From the NCBI RefSeq assembly GCF_011752995.1, contig NZ_VWWL01000037.1:1-52681 (forward strand): a DNA stretch of 52,681 nt, written 5' to 3'. The notes under the pieces are model-generated. The model had not been told where the DNA came from, made no database searches, and saw nothing but the letters and a program-made list of their open reading frames with translations. The position numbers were made by a program, and so were the translations under genes. Source of the DNA: Burkholderia sp. Ax-1724 (GTDB taxonomy: Bacteria > Pseudomonadota > Gammaproteobacteria > Burkholderiales > Burkholderiaceae). Position 1 is the first letter of the stretch, and each line of letters starts with the position of its first letter. Below are positions 46,642 to 52,681 of this stretch, one piece after another.

Positions 46642-46771
46642 GCGGGCCGGCCCGACAGTTCGCCCGTATCTACGCCAGGCCGCCACCGGCATTTCCTTAA
46701 CCGACGTCGCTTCAGCCCACGTTCCCGGCAGATCGAACGAGGCATCGCGTTCCAGCATCACGAAGGACCTC

Positions 46772-47911
46772 ATGAAACGTTCCGCACTTTCCCTCCACGC
46801 AACCCGCATGGCGGCGCTGGCGCTTGCCCTGACGACGCTCGCCGGCTGTGACACGCTGAACGACTGGTTCGCTTCCGATCGCGTCAACTACAAGACGACG
46901 TCGAGTGCGCCGCCGCTCGCCGTGCCGAGCGATCTGAGCAGCACGCCGACCGACCAGCGCTATGTGGCGCCGCCCGCCAATCTGGCGCTGGGCGGTGCGA
47001 CCGCACGCGCGGTGACGGCGGCTGGCAATACGACCGAAGGCCAGCCGAATGCGCAGGACCCGCTCGGCATGCACATCGAGCGCGACGGCGACCGCCGCTG
47101 GCTGGTCGTCGACGGCCGCTCGCCGGAGCAGCTGTGGCCGCAACTGCAGGAGTTCTGGCAGGAAAACGGCTTCGTGCTGAAGACCGACGCACCGGCAACC
47201 GGCATCATGGCGACCGACTGGGCTGAAAACCGCGCAAACATTCCCGACGACTGGTTCCGCCGCACGGTGGGCAAGGTCATCGACTTCGCGTATTCGTCGG
47301 GCACCCGCGACAGCTTCCGTACGCTCGTCTCGCGCGGGCCGGGCGGTGCCACCGATATCTCGATCACGCATAGCGCGATGGAAGAAGTGCTGACGGGGCA
47401 GGACAAGACGTCGTCGCGCTGGGAAGAGCGTCCGCGCGATCCGGCGCTCGAAGCGATGTTTCTCGCCAAGCTGATGCAGAAGTTCGGCCTGACCGAGGCG
47501 CAGTCGAAGCAACTGCTGACCGACGCGCACCCGGCCGTGGCGCCGGCTACGATCGAGCAGAGCGCGGGCGCGTCGACGCTCGATCTGCAGGAGTCGTTCG
47601 ACCGTGCATGGTTGCGCGTGGGCCTGGCGCTCGACCGCACCAACTTCACCGTCGACAACCGCGATCGCGAAAAGGGCATCTACTACGTGCGCTACGCGGA
47701 TTCGATGCAGGAGCTGAAGCGGGAAGGGCTGTTCGGCAAGCTGTTCTATAGCGGCAATTCGGCGCGCAAGCCGGGTCAGGAATTCCTCGTCAACGTGCGC
47801 GCGAAGGGCGATACGGTGACGCAGGTCGCGGTGGTGGACGCGAACGGGCAGATCGACACCTCGTCGGACGCGCAGCGCATCGTGTCGCTGCTGCACGCGC
47901 AGTTGAACTAG
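46772..47911 (+). CDS. bamC: Outer membrane assembly lipoprotein BamC
   Basis: Lipoprotein of the BAM complex, which inserts beta-barrel proteins in the outer membrane. The 379-residue protein has a signal peptide with lipobox LAGC (Cys near residue 26), an unstructured Pro/Ser segment that in E. coli binds BamD (about 40-65), and two helix-grip domains (about 100-215 and 265-375). Position after dapA matches E. coli nlpB (bamC). ATG 46772 follows AAGGAC-like bases. Confidence 0.93.
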   Translation: MKRSALSLHATRMAALALALTTLAGCDTLNDWFASDRVNYKTTSSAPPLAVPSDLSSTPTDQRYVAPPANLALGGATARAVTAAGNTTEGQPNAQDPLGMHIERDGDRRWLVVDGRSPEQLWPQLQEFWQENGFVLKTDAPATGIMATDWAENRANIPDDWFRRTVGKVIDFAYSSGTRDSFRTLVSRGPGGATDISITHSAMEEVLTGQDKTSSRWEERPRDPALEAMFLAKLMQKFGLTEAQSKQLLTDAHPAVAPATIEQSAGASTLDLQESFDRAWLRVGLALDRTNFTVDNRDREKGIYYVRYADSMQELKREGLFGKLFYSGNSARKPGQEFLVNVRAKGDTVTQVAVVDANGQIDTSSDAQRIVSLLHAQLN

Positions 47912-47918
47912 GCGGGCC

Positions 47919-48692
47919 GTGCGGTTCGCCAGTCTTGGCAGCGGCAGTGAGGGCAACGCGCTGCTGGTGGAAGCGCAAAGCGGCGTGACCACTACGCGCG
48001 TGTTGCTCGATTGCGGTTTTTCCGCGCGTGAAGTCGAACGGCGTCTGACGCGGCTCGGTGCGAGCGTCGAAGGTCTCGACGCGATTCTTATCACGCATGA
48101 GCATAGCGACCATATCGGCAGCGCGCTGACGCTGGCCCGCAAGTGGTCGATTCCGTTGTACATGAGCTGGGGCACCGCGCGCGCGGTCGGTGCCGACGAA
48201 GCCGATGTCGATCTGCAGGTGCTGTGGGGCGACGAGGCGGTGACGATCGGCGACCTCAGCGTTCTTCCTTATACCGTTCCTCACGACGCCCGCGAGCCGC
48301 TGCAATACGTGTTCTCGAATGGTGCGAGCCGGCTCGGCGTGCTGACCGACGTCGGGACGTCCACGCCGCATATCAGCGCGGTGCTGAGCGGCTGCGACGC
48401 GCTCGTGCTCGAATGCAATCACGATGTGCAGATGCTGGCGGGCAGCCGCTACCCGGCGTCACTGAAGGCGCGTATCGGCGGCAATCATGGGCATCTGAAC
48501 AATGACGCGGCGGCCGATATCCTGGCCTCGCTCGATCGTTCCCGCCTGCGGCACCTCGTTGCCGCGCACCTGAGTCAGCAGAACAATCTGCCGGAGTTGG
48601 CGCAGGCCGCGCTGGCTGGCGTGCTCGGCGCGGTGTCCACTGACGTGGTCGTCGCTTCGCAAAGTGATGGCTTTGCGTGGCTTTCGGTTTGA
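47919..48692 (+). CDS. MBL-fold metallo-hydrolase (YycJ/WalJ-like)
   Basis: Metallo-beta-lactamase-fold hydrolase of 257 residues. MRFASLGSGSEGNALLVE at the start, HEHSDH (HxHxDH, residues about 60-65), and LECNHDVQML fit the YycJ/WalJ exonuclease-like group. Start is GTG 47919, 7 nt after the bamC stop, so it is read with bamC. The substrate is unknown; nucleic-acid processing is an inference from the group. Confidence 0.87.
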   Translation: MRFASLGSGSEGNALLVEAQSGVTTTRVLLDCGFSAREVERRLTRLGASVEGLDAILITHEHSDHIGSALTLARKWSIPLYMSWGTARAVGADEADVDLQVLWGDEAVTIGDLSVLPYTVPHDAREPLQYVFSNGASRLGVLTDVGTSTPHISAVLSGCDALVLECNHDVQMLAGSRYPASLKARIGGNHGHLNNDAAADILASLDRSRLRHLVAAHLSQQNNLPELAQAALAGVLGAVSTDVVVASQSDGFAWLSV

Positions 48693-48743
48693 CGCGATTC
48701 CGTTTGCCTTGACGCGTACATTTATTGTCGCGTGCGACGCAAT

Positions 48744-48785
48744 GAAAAAAGCCCATAACGAGCAAACGTCATGGGCTTTTCTTTT
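48744..48785. terminator. Bidirectional terminator between MBL and BI-1 genes
   Basis: AAAAAAGCCCAT / ATGGGCTTTTCTTTT with a 14-nt loop. It lies between convergent genes and can serve both. Confidence 0.8.
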
Positions 48786-48826
48786 GAGCGCGGCACCTGA
48801 AGAGCGCGCCGCGCGATCAGTCGGAC

Positions 48827-49525
48827 TTAATTGCGGTTGCCGCCGAAAATGCCGAGCAGCGCGAGCAGGTTGACGAACACGTTGTACAGATCCAGGTAGA
48901 TCGCGAGCGTGGCGGTGATGTAGTTCGTTTCGCCGCCGTTCACGACGCGCTGCACGTCGAACATGATGTAGGCGGAGAAGATCACGATGGCCATGACCGA
49001 AACCGTCAGCATCAGCGCCGGCAGTTGCAGGAACATGTTCGCGACCGACGCGAGCAGGATCACGATCACGCCCATGAAGAGCCACTTGCCGAGCCCGGAG
49101 AAGTCGCGCTTGCTGACTGTGGCGATGGTTGCCATCGCCGCGAAGATCACACCAGTGCCACCGAACGCGAGCATGATCAGCGACGGGCCGTTCGAGAAAC
49201 CGAGCACGAACGCGAGGATGCGCGACAGCATCAGGCCCATGAAGAACGTGAAGCCGAGCAGCACGAACACGCCGACGGCGCTGTCCTTGGTGCGCTGGAT
49301 CGCGAACATGAAGCCGAAGGCAATCGCGAAGAACGCCAGCATGCTCATCGCGGGGCTGGTGGCGGCGAACAGCGAGAAGCCCGTGGCGAGACCGACCCAT
49401 GCGCCGAGTACGGTCGGAATCATCGACAGCGCGAGCAGCCAGTAGGTGTTCCGTAGCACGCGGTTGCGCGTTTCGGCCGTGGTCACCGCGCCGTTGCGGC
49501 CAAACATATACGGATGTTCGTTCAT
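48827..49525 (-). CDS. Bax inhibitor-1 / YccA family membrane protein
   Basis: Inner-membrane protein of the BI-1/YccA/YbhL family, 232 residues, with seven predicted hydrophobic helices from about residue 25 to 225. The conserved AYIMFDVQRVVNGG and AIYLDLYNVFVNLLALLG are present; YccA in E. coli modulates FtsH proteolysis. The N terminus (MNEHPYMFGRNGAVTTAETRN) is cytoplasmic. ATG 49525 has AGGAGA upstream. Its name is left open because several paralogues exist. Confidence 0.93.
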   Translation of the reverse strand: MNEHPYMFGRNGAVTTAETRNRVLRNTYWLLALSMIPTVLGAWVGLATGFSLFAATSPAMSMLAFFAIAFGFMFAIQRTKDSAVGVFVLLGFTFFMGLMLSRILAFVLGFSNGPSLIMLAFGGTGVIFAAMATIATVSKRDFSGLGKWLFMGVIVILLASVANMFLQLPALMLTVSVMAIVIFSAYIMFDVQRVVNGGETNYITATLAIYLDLYNVFVNLLALLGIFGGNRN

Positions 49526-49697
49526 GGTCTCTCCTTACCTCAGAAGCGTGTTGCGTAATGGGCGATGCGGGATGATGCGGCAATTCGCGAAGCGCCGGCG
49601 GACATCCGTTGCGCGCGGCGCGCCGCATTCATTCCTAAGATTAGCGCGGCGGCCGGGAGTTTCAATACCCCGGACTTCGCGCACAGGCTTACGCTAC

Positions 49698-49747
49698 CAG
49701 TATTTTGAACCCTTCGGGTGGATTCTTTCAATACTGTAAGGGTTCAA
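49698..49747 (+). other. Interleaved inverted repeats upstream of ndk
   Basis: Pair a: CAGTATT (49698-49704) with AATACTG (49730-49736). Pair b: TTGAACCCTT (49705-49714) with AAGGGTTCAA (49738-49747). The order a-b-a'-b' is that of a pseudoknot or of alternative hairpins. It stands in the 298-bp divergent region between the BI-1 gene and ndk, upstream of the ndk -10 box. Confidence 0.7.
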
Positions 49748-49768
49748 TCGCAATCATACACGGGAACA

Positions 49769-49777
49769 TGCTACAAT
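49769..49777 (+). promoter_or_regulatory. Extended -10 promoter of ndk
   Basis: TG-C-TACAAT (extended -10, hexamer 49772-49777), 46 bp before ndk ATG 49824. The -35 region is weak, consistent with an extended -10 promoter. Confidence 0.55.
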
Positions 49778-49823
49778 AGCGGATTCATTTAAATCTGTAA
49801 CCTCTTAATTTTTTGGAGTTTTT

Positions 49824-50249
49824 ATGGCGATCGAACGCACCCTGTCGATTATCAAGCCGGACGCAGTGGCGAAGAACGTGATCGGTCAGATCTACACCCG
49901 CTTCGAAAACGCTGGTTTGAAGATCGTGGCATCGCGCATGGTTCATCTGTCGCGTGCCGACGCCGAGAAGTTCTACGCCGTGCATGCCGCACGTCCGTTC
50001 TTCAAGGATCTCGTCGAGTTCATGATTTCGGGCCCGGTCGTCGTGCAAGCGCTGGAAGGCGAAAATGCGATCCTGAAGCATCGCGATCTGATGGGTGCAA
50101 CGGACCCGAAGAAGGCGGAAAAGGGTACGATCCGCGCCGACTTCGCCGACAGCATCGACGCTAACGCAGTGCACGGTTCGGACGCAGCGGAAACGGCTGC
50201 TGTCGAAATCGCATTCTTCTTCCCGCAAGTCAACGTCTACTCGCGTTAA
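49824..50249 (+). CDS. ndk: Nucleoside diphosphate kinase
   Basis: Moves the gamma phosphate between nucleoside triphosphates. The 141-residue protein has the family start AIERTLSIIKPDAVAKN and the active-site His in NAVHGSDAAETA (near 117). TTGGAG precedes ATG 49824. It has its own promoter and is followed by a GC hairpin (CAGGCGC / GCGCCTG, 50288-50307) without a T run. Confidence 0.99.
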   Translation: MAIERTLSIIKPDAVAKNVIGQIYTRFENAGLKIVASRMVHLSRADAEKFYAVHAARPFFKDLVEFMISGPVVVQALEGENAILKHRDLMGATDPKKAEKGTIRADFADSIDANAVHGSDAAETAAVEIAFFFPQVNVYSR

Positions 50250-50434
50250 GCGCCGCGCGCTCGAGCTAGGTGTTCGCTTCGGGCGTCCAGGCGCGAACGG
50301 GCGCCTGCAGGCGTGTTTGAAGCGGTTTCTCGCGTCGCGCGGTTCGTGCAGCCGAACAGTTTTATCGCACGAATCGCACGCGGGGCCCGGCAAAGTAGTA
50401 AGGTAAAAGCAGCAGGAATGGGCGCGAACGGCAT

Positions 50435-50464
50435 TGCGTTCATGCAGCTTGTTGCATGAACGCA
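50435..50464 (+). other. Perfect 12-bp hairpin in the rlmN leader
   Basis: TGCGTTCATGCA (50435-50446) and TGCATGAACGCA (50453-50464) pair fully over a 6-nt loop. It ends 28 nt before the chosen rlmN start and has no T run. Confidence 0.8.
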
Positions 50465-50492
50465 GTCTCGCACTGAAATGGCAGGATTCGAT

Positions 50493-51644
50493 ATGACGAG
50501 CAGTCCCACCGTCAACCTTCTCGACCTCGACGCCCAAGGGCTTGTCGCCTATTGCGACAGCCTGGGCGAGAAACCGTTTCGCGCCAAACAGTTGCAGCGC
50601 TGGATTCATCAATACAACGCTGCCGACTTCGACGGCATGACCGATCTGGCGAAGTCCTTGCGCGAAAAGCTCAAGGGGCGCGCCACGATCTCGATGCCCG
50701 GCATCGTCAGCGACCATGTTTCGACCGATGGCACACGCAAGTGGCTCATCGACGTCGGCAACGGCAATGCCGTTGAAACCGTGTATATCCCCGAAGAAAC
50801 GCGCGGCACGCTGTGTGTGTCGTCGCAAGCCGGGTGCGCGGTCAACTGCCGGTTCTGCTCGACCGGCAAGCAGGGGTTCTCCCGCAATCTCACCACCGGC
50901 GAAATCATCGGCCAGTTGCGCATGGCCGAGTTTGCGCTGCGCGCGTCGCGCGGCGATGCGGCCGGTCGCGCAATGGGCGGCGACAGCAAGGGCGAGCGTG
51001 TCGTCACGAACGTCGTGATGATGGGCATGGGCGAGCCGCTGCTCAATTACGAAGCGGTCGTGCCGGCCATGCGCCTGATGCTCGACGACAACGCATACGG
51101 CCTGTCGCGCCGGCGCGTGACGCTGTCCACTTCGGGCGTCGTGCCGATGATGGACAGGCTCGGCGCCGATCTGCCGGTGGCGCTCGCGGTGTCGCTGCAC
51201 GCGCCCAACGATCCGTTGCGCGACATGCTGGTGCCGCTGAACAAAAAGTATCCGTTGCGCGAATTGATGGCGGCGTGCGAACGCTATCTGAAGGTCGCGC
51301 CGCGCGATTTCATTACGTTCGAATATTGCATGCTCGACGGCGTGAACGACAGCGAGGCGCATGCACGCGAATTGCTGGCGGTTACGCGCAACGTGCCGTG
51401 CAAATTCAATCTGATCCCGTTCAATCCGTTCCCCGAATCGGGCCTCGTTCGCTCGAAGCCGGAACAGATCAAGCGGTTTGCGCAAGTGTTGATGGACGCG
51501 GGTGTCGTCACGACAGTGCGCAAGACTCGCGGCGACGATATCGATGCTGCCTGCGGTCAGCTGGCCGGTGCGGTGAAGGACCGCACGCGTCTTGCTGAGC
51601 GTTCCGGGAAGGCGGCGAAGGTGATCGAGGTTCGCGCCGTGTAA
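50493..51644 (+). CDS. rlmN: 23S rRNA/tRNA adenine-C2 methyltransferase RlmN
   Basis: Radical-SAM enzyme that methylates C2 of A2503 in 23S rRNA and A37 of some tRNAs. The 383-residue protein (from ATG 50493) has the cluster motif CAVNCRFC (CxxxCxxC, near residue 120) and the C-terminal catalytic Cys in DIDAACGQLAG. ATG 50493 has AGGA 6 nt upstream; ATG 50478, five codons earlier, has no such site. It lies between ndk and a RodZ-like gene, the usual beta-proteobacterial order. Confidence 0.97.
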   Translation: MTSSPTVNLLDLDAQGLVAYCDSLGEKPFRAKQLQRWIHQYNAADFDGMTDLAKSLREKLKGRATISMPGIVSDHVSTDGTRKWLIDVGNGNAVETVYIPEETRGTLCVSSQAGCAVNCRFCSTGKQGFSRNLTTGEIIGQLRMAEFALRASRGDAAGRAMGGDSKGERVVTNVVMMGMGEPLLNYEAVVPAMRLMLDDNAYGLSRRRVTLSTSGVVPMMDRLGADLPVALAVSLHAPNDPLRDMLVPLNKKYPLRELMAACERYLKVAPRDFITFEYCMLDGVNDSEAHARELLAVTRNVPCKFNLIPFNPFPESGLVRSKPEQIKRFAQVLMDAGVVTTVRKTRGDDIDAACGQLAGAVKDRTRLAERSGKAAKVIEVRAV

Positions 51645-51859
51645 GCATCCGGGGCGGAATGGCGCCGGCGTTCGCGCGGAAACCCCTGCGAGCGAGGAAA
51701 GGCCCCCATGCCGCCCTCGGCTGAAAAGAAAGTTTGCAGAATCGATCGGAAGCGGCGCACGAAGCCGCGCATTTTGTTATAAACGGTCTGCGATTTGGAC
51801 GTGAGGCTCGAGCCCGTCCGGTTGCACGAGTAAAAAGAATCGACGCGAAAGGATTTGGG

Positions 51860-52681
51860 ATGAGTGAGCCGCAGCACCCGCAGCCGCACGAAACAGACAC
51901 GAACGAAGGCCACCCGGCACCTGTTGCGCGGGCGGCGGTGCAGCCCGCCGTGCAACCGGCGCTCGATTCGTTGGCGGCCGTTGGCGCGCGCTTGACCCAA
52001 TTGCGTGAATCGAAGGGCTGGACGATCGAAGACGTGTCGGCGCGGCTGAAAGTGTCGGTCGTCAAGCTCGGCGCGCTCGAAGCGGGCGACATCAGCCATT
52101 TGCCGGACACGACGTTCGCGCTCGGCGTGGTGCGCAGCTATGCGAAGATGCTCGGCGCCGATCCGGCGCCGTTCACGGCGGCGCTGCGTCGCGAGAAGGG
52201 TGTGCCGGCGCCGAATCTGTCGATGCCGGCGTCCTCGGGCAAGGACCTGCCGCGCGGCAAGGTTTCGTTAACACTGGGTGACAGTGGTCACAAGAGCCGT
52301 TCATGGCTGTGGGGAATCGCGGCGATCGTCGTTGCGGTCATCGCGCTGGGCATGTGGCGCACCAACGTCGGCGATTCGTCCGCGTGGCTCGCGCGTCTGA
52401 AAGCGAGCGCGAGCGGTTCAGCGAGTAACGAGACCGGCGCATCGGACGCTGTGGCGCAAGGCCAGGTGCCCGCGCAGGACGCCGCGTCGGCGCCGGAAGC
52501 GGCCGCCACCGCCGAAAACCCGGCGAGTGCCGACAATGCGGCTTCGGGTACGCCGATGCCCGCGCCGCTCGCCACCGGTACGACGCCGTCTTCGGCGCCG
52601 GCCGTGACGGCGGCGACGGCTGCCGCGCCGGCGGCGGGTTCGCAGGCGGCACCGGCTGCCGCAACGGGCGCAAGCGCGCCG
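51860..52681 (+). CDS. rodZ: RodZ-like helix-turn-helix membrane protein, 3'-truncated by the window
   Basis: Bitopic protein that links the MreB cytoskeleton to the cell-wall machinery. The 274 codons in the window are open without a stop to base 52681. An N-terminal Pro/Gln-rich leader (about 1-35) precedes the HTH_25 domain (GARLTQLRESKGWTIEDVSARLKVS, about 42-100). A transmembrane helix follows (W149-W166 region), then a long Ala/Pro/Ser-rich periplasmic linker. The C-terminal DUF4115 domain should lie beyond the window. ATG 51860 has AAAGGA about 8 nt upstream. Its place after rlmN agrees with the rlmN-rodZ-ispG order. Confidence 0.88.
   Translation, partial: MSEPQHPQPHETDTNEGHPAPVARAAVQPAVQPALDSLAAVGARLTQLRESKGWTIEDVSARLKVSVVKLGALEAGDISHLPDTTFALGVVRSYAKMLGADPAPFTAALRREKGVPAPNLSMPASSGKDLPRGKVSLTLGDSGHKSRSWLWGIAAIVVAVIALGMWRTNVGDSSAWLARLKASASGSASNETGASDAVAQGQVPAQDAASAPEAAATAENPASADNAASGTPMPAPLATGTTPSSAPAVTAATAAAPAAGSQAAPAAATGASAP

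Overview
This 52.7 kb window is chromosomal DNA from a high-GC beta-proteobacterium of the Burkholderiaceae, most probably Paraburkholderia or a close relative. The signs are the codon bias (GC-rich third positions throughout), a phasin gene beside the pyruvate dehydrogenase operon, the complete iscR-S-U-A-hscBA-fdx-iscX order behind a low-molecular-weight phosphatase, the rpfE/recJ/prfB/lysS and pyrG/kdsA/eno/ftsB orders, and a palindromic intergenic repeat that I recall from Paraburkholderia genomes. The genus is an inference; no rRNA or tRNA gene lies here to settle it. Fifty-one protein genes are supported. The first (aceF) and last (a RodZ-like gene) run off the window. I see no insertion sequence, prophage, CRISPR array, tRNA or island: this is largely core, housekeeping sequence.

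Layout. 1-4110: end of the pyruvate dehydrogenase operon (aceF, lpdA with its own lipoyl domain) facing a phasin gene whose promoter is flanked by two palindromic, PhaR-like boxes. 4649-9300: a PBP7-type murein endopeptidase, then an IclR regulator divergent from lutA-lutB (lactate oxidation) with no lutC following. 9409-10402: a Gly/His-rich lipoprotein and a tiny membrane protein. 10563-17414: phosphatase and the iron-sulfur cluster operon, with two IscR-type boxes on the iscR promoter, an internal terminator after iscA and a perfect 15-bp hairpin before fdx. 17577-24738 (minus strand): a glycine-zipper membrane protein, lysS, prfB (programmed +1 frameshift), recJ and an RpfE-like gene, in the order known from the Xanthomonas rpf region.

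25239-31706 (plus): lolC-lolD lipoprotein release, tatD, comEC, and an alpha/beta hydrolase. 31850-36425: pyrG-kdsA (4-nt overlap), eno, ftsB. 36579-38780 (minus): small lipoprotein, Hsp33 chaperone, gamma-carbonic-anhydrase-like protein. 39205-48692 (plus): ferritin-like DUF455 protein with a (CCGCAA)12 tract, hydrolase, a nucleotide/translation cluster (PHP phosphatase, YciO, M50 protease, trpS, methyltransferase), dapA-bamC and an MBL-fold hydrolase. 48827-49525 (minus): BI-1/YccA membrane protein. 49824-end (plus): ndk, rlmN, rodZ-like.

The genes mostly serve central functions: acetyl-CoA and lactate metabolism, Fe-S biogenesis, translation (two aminoacyl-tRNA synthetases, RF2, RlmN), envelope building (lol, bam, kds, dap, pbpG, ftsB, rodZ) and DNA handling (recJ, comEC, tatD). 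I found no convincing undescribed multi-gene system. The most interesting signals are regulatory: the phasin and isc promoters, several perfect hairpins in leaders (hscA-fdx, rlmN), an interleaved inverted-repeat pair before ndk, and the lutAB locus lacking lutC.
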